DNA of 64,000 bases from Alphaproteobacteria bacterium 32-64-14 (GCA_002280725.1 NCEM01000013.1:124001-188000), one strand, 5' to 3'. Positions 36,971 through 46,130 are shown, counted from the stretch's first letter. A program made the numbers and translations. The notes: generated by a model not told the origin, from the letters alone.

Positions 36971-38029
36971 ATGGACGGCAAGCGTCGGCTTCATCTCTAT
37001 TGGGATCCCGAACTCGACGGCCCGTTCCGCCGTCGGCTTGAACGCGCGCTGGGAGACCTCAAGGTCGAAACCGCGGACGCCAGCGCCATCGACCCAGACC
37101 CCGACGCCGAGGCCGAGGCCGTCACACTGACGCTGATCGCAGCCAATGGTGGCGCATCGGCGCCCGCCCGCAGCGACATTGTCGTGCAGGCGGGGCCAGG
37201 CGAATTCCCGCCGCATGCACAGGCTCTGCGCCTGACAGCCGACGACATCGAGACCGGATCACGCCGCTGGATACGGCTTGTCGAACAGCTGGGCGCAAGG
37301 CTCGGCATGGCAAGCCTGGCGCTCGCGCCCGAGGATCTGGAAGACCGCCTCAACGAAGCCAGCCGCCGCGCGCAGGAAGCCGAAAGCGCCCGCGACAGGC
37401 TGGAGCGCGAGCGCGACGAGGCGGTGCGCAAGGCCGCGCGACTGGAAAACGATCTCGTCGCCCAGCGCAGCCGCGCCGACAAGCTGCAGGTGGAGCTTGG
37501 CCAGCTCGACGCCATCAACCAGATGAGCGCTTTCCCCATCGCCTCGGTCGACCCGCATCTGCGCGAGACGGTGACGCTGGCGCGCGAGCAGGCCTGGCAG
37601 GCGCGGCTCGCGGCACAACACGCGATCGAGCTGGCCGCGCAGCATCCCGGCGCGCTTGCCTGGGGCAAGGCCACGCTCTATTCCGGCGAGACCATGAACG
37701 GACGCCCGCATGGCGCGGGCGTGATGTCCTTCGTCGATGGCGATGGTGAGATCACCGCTTCTTATCGCGGCGACTTCTCGGAGGGCCGCCGCAGCGGATA
37801 CGGTGTCGGCCAATCCGGCGGCGCGGTGTGGTCAGGCCAATGGCGCAGCGATGAAGCCGCCGGGCCAGGGGTTCTCGAAGCGACGGACGGCCGCCGCTAT
37901 GAAGGCGAGGTCGCGCCCGGCCCGGATGGCGCACCGGTGCGCAATGGCGGCTGGCTATGGACGCCAGACCCACCGCCGTCGCGCATCAAGGTGGAGCCGA
38001 GGCCCGCCCTGCCCGCGCCCGCAAAATAG
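36971..38029 (+). CDS. Protein with coiled coil and C-terminal MORN-like repeats
   Basis: 352 residues. Residues 1-115 form an unrecognised domain with a Rossmann-like alternation and acidic tracts. Residues ~118-185 are a coiled coil (ARDRLERERDEAVRKAARLE). From about 240 come three MORN-like repeats: YSGETMNGRPHGAGVMSF, YRGDFSEGRRSGYGVGQS and WSGQWRSDEAAGPGVLEA, with a fourth partial YEGEVAPG. MORN repeats bind membranes or proteins. The tail is Pro-rich. There is no signal peptide. It follows the glycosyltransferase closely and may be in the same operon. Confidence 0.72.
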   Translation: MDGKRRLHLYWDPELDGPFRRRLERALGDLKVETADASAIDPDPDAEAEAVTLTLIAANGGASAPARSDIVVQAGPGEFPPHAQALRLTADDIETGSRRWIRLVEQLGARLGMASLALAPEDLEDRLNEASRRAQEAESARDRLERERDEAVRKAARLENDLVAQRSRADKLQVELGQLDAINQMSAFPIASVDPHLRETVTLAREQAWQARLAAQHAIELAAQHPGALAWGKATLYSGETMNGRPHGAGVMSFVDGDGEITASYRGDFSEGRRSGYGVGQSGGAVWSGQWRSDEAAGPGVLEATDGRRYEGEVAPGPDGAPVRNGGWLWTPDPPPSRIKVEPRPALPAPAK

Positions 38030-38035
38030 TGGCGT

Positions 38036-38497
38036 CTATCGCCAGCAGCTGATCGACGTCTCAAGCTCTTCGAGGACGAGTGCATGCTCCGAGATGAAGG
38101 CGATCTCGTTCTCGCCGCCATAGTCAGTGAACTCCTCCTCGAGCTCTGCGCCCAGCGCTTCGATGGCGTCGGAGTCCATTTCCTCGCCGTCCATCCAGGC
38201 GTTCACCATAGAGAACTCCGAGGTCTGGATAGCGAGCGTAGAGCCGTCGACTGACCACTCGCCGCCAAGGTCGAACTCGACAGCCATCAGCGTGTCCTGG
38301 ACCGGTATCTCCATGTAGAAGGAGACATAGGCGCCGCCGCCTTCATCGAACGCGAGCATCAGCTCGCCCGTCGGCTCGCCAACCAGCGAGACCGCCCTGC
38401 ACTCCCACGCATCGCCAAGAAGCAGATCGGAATCCTGCGCGAACGCAGGCGCGGCAAAGGACAGCGCGGCCGCAGCCGCGATCAGTGTACGAAACAT
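38036..38497 (-). CDS. Small secreted protein, unrecognised
   Basis: 153 residues. It has a signal peptide MFRTLIAAAAALSFAAPAFAQ. The mature part is acidic and carries two Cys, in DAWECRAVSLV and TSISCWR at the very end. It resembles other small alphaproteobacterial periplasmic proteins of unknown function. It is convergent with the MORN gene, with 6 bp between stops. Confidence 0.68.
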   Translation of the reverse strand: MFRTLIAAAAALSFAAPAFAQDSDLLLGDAWECRAVSLVGEPTGELMLAFDEGGGAYVSFYMEIPVQDTLMAVEFDLGGEWSVDGSTLAIQTSEFSMVNAWMDGEEMDSDAIEALGAELEEEFTDYGGENEIAFISEHALVLEELETSISCWR

Positions 38498-38699
38498 CCG
38501 TCATCCCCTTTAGAATCGGCGGAACACTGCCACGACCACGCCATCAGCAGCCAGAGCCATTCGGCAGCGCGCTGCTTCTCGCGCAGATTTCTGCGCCCGC
38601 CGTTGCAACAGCTCGCCAATGCCGCCTCGTATACACCGGGCAAGGCGCGTACTATGGCGATGAAAGCGACCATCCCCGACCGGAATTACGAGGGCGACC

Positions 38700-39350
38700 A
38701 TGTCTTTGCGGCTCTATTATCATCCGCTGTCTTCCTATTGCTGGAAGGTGCTGATCGCGCTGTACGAGACCGGCGTCTCGTTTGAAGGCGAGGTCGTCGA
38801 TCTTTCCGATCCCGAGGCGCGCGAGCGTTTTGTGCGGATGACGCCGCTCGCCAAGTTTCCGGTGCTGGTCGATGAAGAGGCCGGCAAGGGCTTTCCGGAA
38901 TCGAGCATCATCATCGAATACCTCGCGATGAAGAATCCCGGCTCGGCGCGTCTGATCCCTACCGATCGCGACCTCGCGCTGCGCGTGCGCCTGTCGGACC
39001 GGTTCTATGATCTCTACGTGCACGACAAGATGCAGCGCATCGTCGGGGACCGCCTGAGGCCGGAAGGGGCGAAAGATCCGCACGGCGTCGAGAAACTGCG
39101 CAACGATCTCGAAGTGGCGCTATCGCTGGTCGATCGCGACATGGCGGAAGGCGGCTGGGCGACTGGCCTCACCTTCACAATGGCGGATTGTGCAGCCGCA
39201 CCGGCGCTCTACTACGCCAATCAGGTCGCCCCGTTTGGCGACAGGCATCCGGGGGCTGCGCGCTATCTCGAAAGGCTGATGGCGCGGCCATCGTTTGCGC
39301 GCGTGCTTGAAGAAGCCGCGCCCTACTTCGCAAACTTCCCCAGAGAGTAA
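38700..39350 (+). CDS. Glutathione S-transferase family protein
   Basis: 216 residues. The N-terminal thioredoxin-like half reads LYYHPLSSYCWKVLIAL, where Tyr/Ser/Cys are candidates for glutathione binding, followed by FPVLVDEEAGKGFPESSIIIEYL, the conserved cis-Pro and glutamyl-binding ES motif. The helical C-terminal half carries GGWATGLTFTMADCAAAPALYYAN, the N-capping box. Activity and substrate are not predictable. It is convergent with the following membrane protein gene (2-bp gap). Confidence 0.9.
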   Translation: MSLRLYYHPLSSYCWKVLIALYETGVSFEGEVVDLSDPEARERFVRMTPLAKFPVLVDEEAGKGFPESSIIIEYLAMKNPGSARLIPTDRDLALRVRLSDRFYDLYVHDKMQRIVGDRLRPEGAKDPHGVEKLRNDLEVALSLVDRDMAEGGWATGLTFTMADCAAAPALYYANQVAPFGDRHPGAARYLERLMARPSFARVLEEAAPYFANFPRE

Positions 39351-39352
39351 CT

Positions 39353-40690
39353 TCAACCGTCGAGGATGCCCGACAGGCGCGGCGGCGCGGGCTGTCCCTG
39401 TCCCTGCGCGAGCGCCGCCACCGCGTCCTTCTGCGGACGGCGCGTCACGCCGATGAGCGTCAGGAAAACGATCCCAAGATCGACAGCGATGCTGGCAAAA
39501 AGGGCGAGGAAGGCCTTGTCGTCGAAGACGAACGCCTCATCGCCATCGATGTCTGCGCCAACCGCACCCGCAAGCCAGCCGATCAGGCCGAAGAAAGCCG
39601 CGCGCGTGGCTTTCGGTCCTTCGAGAAACTCGAATTCGGGCGCAGCGACGTCCTCAACCGCGCGTATCTGTGCGGCAGCCGCCAGCATCTTCTCGTTCAG
39701 CACAACATCCCAGCAATAGCCCGGATCCTGCGCACGGGCCGGATCAGCGCTGCCGGGCCGTGCAGGATCAGGGCCCACTTCCGCAGCCAGTTGCGTCAGC
39801 CGCACCGCGAAGGGCTCCGCATACAGGGCGCGCAGATCGTTGGCGGTGGCCGAGAAAGCACGCGAGTCCTCATGCAGGCCCGTGAACAGGGCGCGCCGCT
39901 CGGCCGCGGGCAGGCGCGAAGCAATCGCCAGCTTGTCGAGCATGGCGCGCTCGGGCGCCGGCACATTCACTGATGCAGGCGGCGGTGTGCGCTTCACCAG
40001 CGCATCTACCTGCCGCTGCAGGCGCACGCGCTGGTCGGCCATCACCGCAAACCAGGACGTGCGCGCCTCGTTGCCGAGATTGAGCGCACGATCCGCAAAG
40101 GCGAACCGCGAGCGCATCAGCGGGCCTTCACCTGCCGTCGAGCCCGGATGGTTGGCGCACGTGCGCCCCTCGCGCGCCTCGATCTGCGCCCGCTCTCGCG
40201 CAAGCATCGCCGCCTCGCCGGTTGCGCGATCGGATGTCTGCAGCATCGCAGACGTCCGGCTCACGGACGCCGACAGCTCAGTCATCGCGCTTTCGAACTG
40301 GCGCTCGGTGAACTCCTGCCCGGCCAGCTCCTTCCAGAAGAAGCCATAGCCGAAACCAACCGACCACACGGCGAAGACGAGATAGAACGCAAAGGCGATC
40401 AGGCGCATCAGCCAGCCCGTCGACGGCGCCACGACATGATGCAGCGCCACCACCATCGCGCTCACCACAAACAGGGTCGTTGCGATGGTGAACCCAAGCT
40501 CGAGTGCGGACAGTTCGCTGTTGTCCGTTCCGGCTGCGCGAAGATCGGCAAAGCCAAGACCGGTCGCCAGCACCGAGAGGAAGATGAACCCCCAGAGCGC
40601 AAAGCCGGTGAGCCCGCGCAGGCCGAACGGCGCCGTCAGCCAGCGCCACAGCCCTCGCCTCGCCCGATTGCCGGCCCCCGTCCCCGTCAC
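39353..40690 (-). CDS. Membrane protein with large periplasmic domain, unrecognised
   Basis: 445 residues. Four hydrophobic segments lie near the N-terminus (LTGFALWGFIFLSVLATGLG, FTIATTLFVVSAMVVALHHV, LIAFAFYLVFAVWSVGFGYGFF and related). A helical, Arg-rich domain of about 250 residues follows, containing two Cys (EGRTCANHPG and DPGYCWDVVL), and then two late hydrophobic parts (AAFFGLIGWLAGAVGADI and LALFASIAVDLGIVFLTLI). The shape is reminiscent of membrane-anchored sensors or scaffold proteins, but no domain can be named. Confidence 0.68.
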   Translation of the reverse strand: MTGTGAGNRARRGLWRWLTAPFGLRGLTGFALWGFIFLSVLATGLGFADLRAAGTDNSELSALELGFTIATTLFVVSAMVVALHHVVAPSTGWLMRLIAFAFYLVFAVWSVGFGYGFFWKELAGQEFTERQFESAMTELSASVSRTSAMLQTSDRATGEAAMLARERAQIEAREGRTCANHPGSTAGEGPLMRSRFAFADRALNLGNEARTSWFAVMADQRVRLQRQVDALVKRTPPPASVNVPAPERAMLDKLAIASRLPAAERRALFTGLHEDSRAFSATANDLRALYAEPFAVRLTQLAAEVGPDPARPGSADPARAQDPGYCWDVVLNEKMLAAAAQIRAVEDVAAPEFEFLEGPKATRAAFFGLIGWLAGAVGADIDGDEAFVFDDKAFLALFASIAVDLGIVFLTLIGVTRRPQKDAVAALAQGQGQPAPPRLSGILDG

Positions 40691-40929
40691 GCAACATTCC
40701 CCACGGCGCGAACACGCCCGACCGCATTGCCCGAAAATAGGCGAGCCCTGTCAACTCGCATTCGCCGGCCACGCGGCCCTCGGCTAGAAATGACAGCTGA
40801 ATCAGTCCCTGCTTGCTGTGTGGCAAGGACTCCTCGGGGTTCCCAAGGTAAGTGCCTCACAGATGGGGGTCTGGCTCATGTCCGGGCCAACAGCGATCCT
40901 CAACCCCTGCACCTGAATTGGTAGATGAC

Positions 40930-41118
40930 ATGCGTAGACAGTCTACCAGAACCGAAAGGTTCCGTACCCGGAGGGAAGCCGAACAGGCGCTCGCCGAAAT
41001 CATCGAGGACGGCGGCAATCCGCGCGACTTCCGGATTGACGAACACACAGTTGGCGGATTTGTGATCACCGTTCTCGAAGATGACGGCAGCGGCATTGCC
41101 GGCGTTATCGGCGCCTGA
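40930..41118 (+). CDS. Small cytoplasmic protein, unrecognised
   Basis: 62 residues. It has an Arg-rich start (MRRQSTRTERFRTRREAEQA), a helix, then a beta-like end (HTVGGFVITVLEDDG). Codon third positions are GC-rich as in real genes nearby, but the ribosome site is weak, so this is a moderate call. The preceding 239 bp (40691-40929) contain no gene that I can support. Confidence 0.5.
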   Translation: MRRQSTRTERFRTRREAEQALAEIIEDGGNPRDFRIDEHTVGGFVITVLEDDGSGIAGVIGA

Positions 41119-41210
41119 AACGGCAACATTCCGGGCTATCAAGTCCCTTTTGGGACCTGTCACCCAGCATTGGCTTTGAATGACCGGCGGCGTCCTCTAT
41201 CCCGCTTGGC

Positions 41211-41660
41211 ATGAGCATCGACACGCCCTCCATCGGACGCATCGAGAACGGCGAACACCTGCTCGCCGTCCGCGTATACTATGAAGACACCGACTTCACC
41301 GGCGTCGTCTATCACGCCAATTACCTGCGCTTTTTCGAGCGTGGCCGGTCCGAAATGCTGCGCGTCATGGGCACGCCGCCTGACCGCGAGGACCACGGCG
41401 CCTTTGCCGTCACCCGGCTGACCATCGACTACCGCGCAGCGGCCCGCATCCACGACGCCCTGCTCCTGAGCACCCGGTTCGAGGGGACCAAGGGGCCGCG
41501 CCTGATTTTCCGGCAATCGATATCGCGGGACGCGACAGTGCTTTGCGAGGCGGAGGTGATTGCCGTAGCGATTCATGGAGACGGCAGGGTTCGTAAACCT
41601 TCCGCAACCGAATTGGCCCATTGGGAGGCATACAAGACACACTCCCTGAATGGCCGCTGA
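41211..41660 (+). CDS. ybgC: Tol-Pal associated acyl-CoA thioesterase YbgC
   Basis: 149 residues, hotdog fold. The 4-HBA-CoA thioesterase type signature is present: VRVYYEDTDFTGVVYHANYLRFFERGRSE, with the catalytic Asp in the YEDTDFTG segment. YbgC is the standard first gene of the tol-pal cluster and hydrolyses acyl-CoA or acyl-ACP esters. It is 130 bp upstream of tolQ on the same strand, so the operon may also have a promoter at 41661-41790. Confidence 0.94.
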   Translation: MSIDTPSIGRIENGEHLLAVRVYYEDTDFTGVVYHANYLRFFERGRSEMLRVMGTPPDREDHGAFAVTRLTIDYRAAARIHDALLLSTRFEGTKGPRLIFRQSISRDATVLCEAEVIAVAIHGDGRVRKPSATELAHWEAYKTHSLNGR

Positions 41661-41790
41661 AGCCCCGGGGAATCGCCGGTATTGACCTTCATCTCGCCTA
41701 ATTTCGAAACCAGAAGCCGTTCATAAGCTTGCGAAAAGGGGCGCATCTGCAAGCGATTCAGCGATGCCGCCCGTCCAATGAGAGGCCCGA

Positions 41791-42516
41791 ATGCCTGAAG
41801 CACTTCCCGATGCCGTTGGCGCAAGCAACAACAGCTCGATCTTTGCCCTGTCGCTCCCTGCGGAGCTGACGTTCGCAATCGTCGTCGGCGTGGTCGTGGT
41901 GCTGTTCATCGCCTCGATCTGGTCATGGGCAGTCGCCATCGAGAAATGGTTCACGGTCTCGGGCGTCCGCTCGCGCGCCAAGCGCCTCGAGCAGACGTTC
42001 TGGGCTGGCCAGCCGCTCGAAGACATGGACGGCCGCATCACCGACCGGTCAGCCGAAGCCTTTGCCCGCGTGTTTGCCGCCGGACAGCGCGAATGGCGCG
42101 ACAGCCGCCGCGGCCAGCCGGGTGACGACGTCAACCGCCAGATCGTGGACCGCGCCTCTGCGGCCATGGACGCCACGGCCAACCGCGAAACGCAGCGCCT
42201 CGAATCCGGCCTGCCGACGCTGGCGATCATCGCCTCGACGACGCCGTTCATCGGCCTGCTGGGCACGGTTGTGGGCATCATGCGATCGTTCCACGACATC
42301 GCTTCGCAGAACGCCACCAACATCACCGCCGTCGCGCCGGGCATTTCCGAAGCACTGTTCGCAACCGCCCTCGGCCTCTTCGCGGCCATCCCAGCGCTGA
42401 TCTTCTACAACAAGTTCTCGAGCGACGTTTCGGCCCTGTCCGAGCGCATGCTGAACTTCTCGCAGGAAGTTTCCATCCGGCTCTCGCGCCGCCTCAACGA
42501 GCGCAAGGACGGCTGA
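41791..42516 (+). CDS. tolQ: TolQ inner-membrane motor subunit
   Basis: 241 residues, with three membrane helices: AIVVGVVVVLFIASIWSWAV, TLAIIASTTPFIGLLGTVVGIM and ALFATALGLFAAIPALIFYN. It is a homologue of ExbB/MotA. With TolR it uses the proton gradient to energise TolA during outer-membrane constriction. The conserved Thr and Gly/Pro positions of the last two helices are visible (GLLGTVVGIM, GISEALFATALGLFAAIP). It precedes tolR by 4 bp. Confidence 0.96.
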   Translation: MPEALPDAVGASNNSSIFALSLPAELTFAIVVGVVVVLFIASIWSWAVAIEKWFTVSGVRSRAKRLEQTFWAGQPLEDMDGRITDRSAEAFARVFAAGQREWRDSRRGQPGDDVNRQIVDRASAAMDATANRETQRLESGLPTLAIIASTTPFIGLLGTVVGIMRSFHDIASQNATNITAVAPGISEALFATALGLFAAIPALIFYNKFSSDVSALSERMLNFSQEVSIRLSRRLNERKDG

Positions 42517-42520
42517 CCCC

Positions 42521-42979
42521 ATGGCGATGCTGATCAAGGGCGGCAAGGGACGCGGCAGCCGGCGCAAGCCAATTGCCGACATCAACGTGACACCGATGGT
42601 CGACGTCATGCTCGTGTTGCTGGTCGTGTTCATGATCACCGCGCCGATGCTGGCGGCGGGCGTCAACGTCTCGCTGCCGAAGGTGAGCGCCGAGCAGATG
42701 CCGCCGGAAACCGAGCGCCCGCTGGTCGTCACCATCGACAAGGATGGCGGCGTTTACGTGAACGAGCGCAAGGAAACGATCGAGCTCAAGGAGCTCGCGC
42801 CCCTGCTTAAGGCGCTGGCCGAGAACAATCTCGAGAAGCGCGTCTTCATCCGCGCCGATCAGGAAGCCTCCTACGGCTCCGTCGTGACCATCCTGGCGCT
42901 GCTGCAGGAAGCTGGTTTCCGCAATGCCGGCCTGCCGGTTGATCCCGCCGACGCGCGCCGCGTCCGAGAGGGAGGTTGA
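42521..42979 (+). CDS. tolR: TolR inner-membrane motor subunit
   Basis: 152 residues. One N-terminal helix carries the proton-path Asp: INVTPMVDVMLVLLVVFMITAP, where the Asp of MVD is the essential residue. A periplasmic peptidoglycan-binding domain follows, ending LPVDPADARRVREGG. It partners with TolQ and TolA. Its stop is 10 bp from the tolA start. The ExbD/TolR fold is complete. Confidence 0.96.
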   Translation: MAMLIKGGKGRGSRRKPIADINVTPMVDVMLVLLVVFMITAPMLAAGVNVSLPKVSAEQMPPETERPLVVTIDKDGGVYVNERKETIELKELAPLLKALAENNLEKRVFIRADQEASYGSVVTILALLQEAGFRNAGLPVDPADARRVREGG

Positions 42980-42989
42980 TCGCTCAGGA

Positions 42990-43829
42990 ATGCGACCCGG
43001 CTCGCCCCCTCCTTCTGGCCCGTCCTCTGGCGCCTCCCTGCCCGCAGCTTTCTTCTCGCTGGTCGCTCACGCGGGCGTCGTGCTCGTGGGCCTGGTCTCG
43101 ATTCCCGTGGCGACATCTTCGGAAGTCGTCAGCACGCCGATGGTCTATATCCCCATCGAGCTGGTGACGATCGCAGACACGACCAACATCGCGCCGGTGT
43201 ACGAGCAGGTCGAGGAAGAGGAAGCGCCTTCCGAAACTGAGACCGAGGCAGCCCCCGCGCCAGCCGCCGCCGCGCCGGAGCCTGAAGACATGATCGCCAT
43301 CGATCCGCCGAAGCCCAAGCCGCCGGAGAAGCCGCCACAGGCCAAGCCGACGCCTCCCTCGAAATCGCTGTCGAGCGAACTCGACGACATCCTCGCCAGC
43401 GTCTCGAAGGATACGCCCGCACCCAAGCGCAACACCCCCACCGATCCGGCCAGCGGGGAAAAGGGTGCGCCGCGCAGGGGCGTCGGCGACATGAAGCGAA
43501 TGACGGCTTCGATCACCGACTACATCCGCTCGCAGCTCATCGCCAACCGCTGCTGGACCGACCACAGCGACATGGCCGACGCGCGCCGCCTCAAGGCCAC
43601 GTTCCGCGTCTGGTTTGGCCGTAATGGCAAGTTTTCGCAGGCCTATCAGCTGGTCAGCCCCGGCCGCGAACCGGCCGGCGATGTTCCGCTGCAGACCTTC
43701 ATCGCGCACGGCCGCCGCGCGCTGGATATGTGCAACAAGATCGGCTGGATGGTGCCTCCGGAGTATTTCGAGCTGCCACAGCCTCAACCCATCGACATCG
43801 AATTTCTGCCCAAGATCGCAACACAATGA
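42990..43829 (+). CDS. tolA: TolA, periplasm-spanning energy transducer
   Basis: 279 residues from the ATG at 42990. A single N-terminal membrane helix (PAAFFSLVAHAGVVLVGLVSI) is followed by a Pro/Glu/Ala-rich stalk (about 65-145, EEEEAPSETETEAAPAPAAA). The C-terminal domain begins at MTASITDYIRSQLIANRCWTDHSD and has two Cys (NRCWTD and LDMCNKIG), typical of alphaproteobacterial TolA. An upstream ATG at 42924 inside tolR would extend it, but without a site. It bridges TolQR to TolB/Pal. Confidence 0.9.
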   Translation: MRPGSPPPSGPSSGASLPAAFFSLVAHAGVVLVGLVSIPVATSSEVVSTPMVYIPIELVTIADTTNIAPVYEQVEEEEAPSETETEAAPAPAAAAPEPEDMIAIDPPKPKPPEKPPQAKPTPPSKSLSSELDDILASVSKDTPAPKRNTPTDPASGEKGAPRRGVGDMKRMTASITDYIRSQLIANRCWTDHSDMADARRLKATFRVWFGRNGKFSQAYQLVSPGREPAGDVPLQTFIAHGRRALDMCNKIGWMVPPEYFELPQPQPIDIEFLPKIATQ

Positions 43830-43908
43830 TGCGTATCGGGAACTGTCTGGCGCTCCCGCCCATTCCGGACAGCGGACTTAAACTGGGACCAAGCGGAGGA
43901 TCGCCGCC

Positions 43909-45297
43909 ATGCGCACACTGAAACTCATAACGATCGCGATTGCCGCGCTTGTCCTGCCTGCCGCTCCCGCTGTGGCGCAGCCTCCCCTCAAGGTTCAGGT
44001 GGTGGGCGAGGAATACGTCCCCATGCGCGTTGCGATCCCCGACTTCGACGCCGAAGGCCCGGGCGCCGAGCAGGTTGCGCGCGACCTCGCTGATGTGCTG
44101 CGCGCTGACCTTGCTTCCTCCACGGCCTTCGCGCTGGTCGACAAGGCCGCCTTCATCGAGCGTGATCTCGACATCGCCCTGCCGCCGACCTTCGGCGACT
44201 GGTCGGTTGCCGGGGTCGCGGCGCAGGCGCTGGTCGTCGGCAAGATCGTGGTCAATCCTGGCTCGAACTCGCTGACCGTCCAGTTCCGCCTCTACGATGT
44301 GTACGGACAATCACAGCTGTTTGCGCGCGAGTATTCGGTGCCGACCCCGCTCAACTGGCGCCGCCTCGCTCACAAGGTTGCGGACGACGTCTACTCCCGC
44401 CTTACGGGCGATGAGGGTTATTTCGACAGCCGCATCGCGTTTGTGTCGAAGACACCGGGCGAGGAAAGCCTGCGCGGACGTCTCGCCATCATGGACCAGG
44501 ACGGCGCCAACGCCGAATTCCTGCTCTCGGGTTTCAGCGCCGTGATCAACCCGCGCTTCTCGCCCACCGAACAGATGATCCTCTACGGCGCCTATGTGCC
44601 GGATCCGAAATACCCGCAGGCGACGCTGCTGCGCACCTATCTCTACGACATCAGCACAGGGCGGCAGGAAATCCTCGCCGAGAACCCGAACTCGATGGAG
44701 TATTCGGCGCGCTTCTCCCCTGATGGAAAGTCGATCGCGTTCAGCCGCTCGGTGAACGGCAACGCCGACATCTATGTGTTCGACCTGGCGCGCGGAACAG
44801 AACGCCGCCTCACGCGCGACAGCGGCGTCGATACCTCGCCGTCCTTCTCTCCCGACGGCAAGCGCATCGTGTTCGAATCTGATCGCGGCCTCGGCCCACA
44901 GCTCTACATGATGAACGAGAATGGCGAGGCGATGGAGTGCCCGACCTCGCGCACGCGCGAGGCGGCCTGCCGCATCTCGTTCGAGACCGGCGCGCGTTTT
45001 GGCGACCCGGTTTGGTCACCGCGTGGCGACTGGATTGCCTTCTCGGTGCAGCGCCGCGGCCAGTTCGCGATCGGCGTCATCCAACCCGACGGCAAAGGCC
45101 TCCGCGTTCTCAGCGACGGCTACCAGGACGAGGCGCCGAGCTGGTCGCCCAATGGCCGGGTGATTGTATTCCAGAGGACACAGGCCAAGGGCGCCGGCCC
45201 CAAACTCTTCAGCGTTGACCTGACGGGACGTAACACGCGGCGGATCGCAACCCCGCGCGATGCAACCAACCCGACGTGGGGGCCGCTGCTCAAATAG
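43909..45297 (+). CDS. tolB: TolB periplasmic beta-propeller
   Basis: 462 residues. It has a cleaved signal peptide (ALVLPAAPAVAQPP), then an N-terminal alpha/beta domain (VAIPDFDAEGPGAEQVARDLADVL). Repeating propeller blades follow, with the motif FSPDGKSIAF / FSPDGKRIVF / WSPRGDWIAF / WSPNGRVIVF. TolB contacts Pal and TolA during envelope constriction. All blades appear intact. It follows tolA by 79 bp. Confidence 0.97.
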   Translation: MRTLKLITIAIAALVLPAAPAVAQPPLKVQVVGEEYVPMRVAIPDFDAEGPGAEQVARDLADVLRADLASSTAFALVDKAAFIERDLDIALPPTFGDWSVAGVAAQALVVGKIVVNPGSNSLTVQFRLYDVYGQSQLFAREYSVPTPLNWRRLAHKVADDVYSRLTGDEGYFDSRIAFVSKTPGEESLRGRLAIMDQDGANAEFLLSGFSAVINPRFSPTEQMILYGAYVPDPKYPQATLLRTYLYDISTGRQEILAENPNSMEYSARFSPDGKSIAFSRSVNGNADIYVFDLARGTERRLTRDSGVDTSPSFSPDGKRIVFESDRGLGPQLYMMNENGEAMECPTSRTREAACRISFETGARFGDPVWSPRGDWIAFSVQRRGQFAIGVIQPDGKGLRVLSDGYQDEAPSWSPNGRVIVFQRTQAKGAGPKLFSVDLTGRNTRRIATPRDATNPTWGPLLK

Positions 45298-45303
45298 GAT
45301 CGT

Positions 45304-45317
45304 ATACTGATCAGTAT
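45304..45317. promoter_or_regulatory. Perfect 14-bp palindrome after tolB
   Basis: ATACTGATCAGTAT is fully self-complementary and starts 7 bp after the tolB stop codon. It has no loop, so it is more likely a protein binding site than a terminator. It lies in the 275-bp gap between tolB and pal, which also contains short TTGCAATT direct repeats near 45484-45500. No gene is seen in the gap. Confidence 0.4.
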
Positions 45318-45432
45318 GCGCTTCGGTAAAAGGCGCGGCTGAATTGCAACAGGTGATCGCGCGTTGTGCAAAGCAAAGGAAAACGGGCGGCTATTACATT
45401 ACTTGATTGCAATCTTACCGCTTCTTTGCCAC

Positions 45433-45464
45433 AAAAAACCCTGAAGTATATCGATGCTTCAGGG
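45433..45464 (-). terminator. Terminator-like hairpin on the minus strand, tolB-pal gap
   Basis: Read on the minus strand, CCCTGAAG (45464-45457) pairs with CTTCAGGG (45446-45439) around a 10-base loop, followed at once by TTTTTT (45438-45433). On the plus strand the hairpin is not followed by T. No minus-strand gene nearby would need it, so it may end an antisense RNA or be coincidental. Confidence 0.5.
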
Positions 45465-45572
45465 GTGCTTCACGCGCTCCGGCCTTGCAATTCCATTGCA
45501 ATTCGCCGGTAGTGTCGGGGATTGGATTGCGCGCCTTCTTGGGGGGCGCGAAGGGAACAAGGAGACTACAGA

Positions 45573-46130
45573 ATGATGCGGTCAATCAGCCTTTCAGCTC
45601 TCACCGCCGCAGTGGTGTTGAGTGTTTCGGCCTGCGCTTCCAACCCCCCGCCGGAACCGGAGCCCGCTCCGCCCGCCGTTGAAAAGGCCGTCGTGACGCC
45701 GCCGCGCGTCTCGCCGCCGCCGTCGCCGCCGGTTGCGCCGACGCCGTCGGGCCCGGCCGCTGGATCGCGCGCCGACTTCTCGGCCAAAGCCACGGATCGC
45801 GTATATTTCGACTACGACCAGTACAACCTGGACGACGCCGACCGCCGCGCGCTTGCCGCTCAGGTCGCCTGGCTCAAGCAATACCCGACGACCCGCGTGG
45901 AAGTTCAGGGGCATGCCGACGAGCGCGGCACCAAGGACTACAACATCGCTCTCGGCGGCCGCCGTGCGGACGCTGTCGCGGCCTACCTGAAGTCGCAAGG
46001 CATTGCTGACACCCGTATCCAGACGATCTCGTTCGGCAAGGACAAGCCGCTGGACACCGGCCATGACGAAGCCGCCTGGGCTCGCAACCGGAACGCCTTC
46101 ACGAACGTGATCGTGGAAGCGATCAGCTAG
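45573..46130 (+). CDS. pal: Peptidoglycan-associated lipoprotein Pal
   Basis: 185 residues from the ATG at 45573, with AAGGAG well placed; a longer upstream start lacks this. The lipobox is at LSVSACASN, with a Pro-rich linker to about 75. An OmpA-like peptidoglycan-binding domain follows: VYFDYDQYNLDDADRR and VEVQGHADERGTKDYNIALGGRRADAV. Pal anchors the outer membrane to the wall and is pulled by TolA/TolB. A 14-bp palindrome and a minus-strand hairpin lie upstream. Confidence 0.97.
   Translation: MMRSISLSALTAAVVLSVSACASNPPPEPEPAPPAVEKAVVTPPRVSPPPSPPVAPTPSGPAAGSRADFSAKATDRVYFDYDQYNLDDADRRALAAQVAWLKQYPTTRVEVQGHADERGTKDYNIALGGRRADAVAAYLKSQGIADTRIQTISFGKDKPLDTGHDEAAWARNRNAFTNVIVEAIS

Noticed and set aside
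41141..41160. GTCCC-TTTT-GGGAC hairpin after the 62-residue gene as a terminator
   Set aside because: Only a 5-bp stem with no following T-run; too weak to call.
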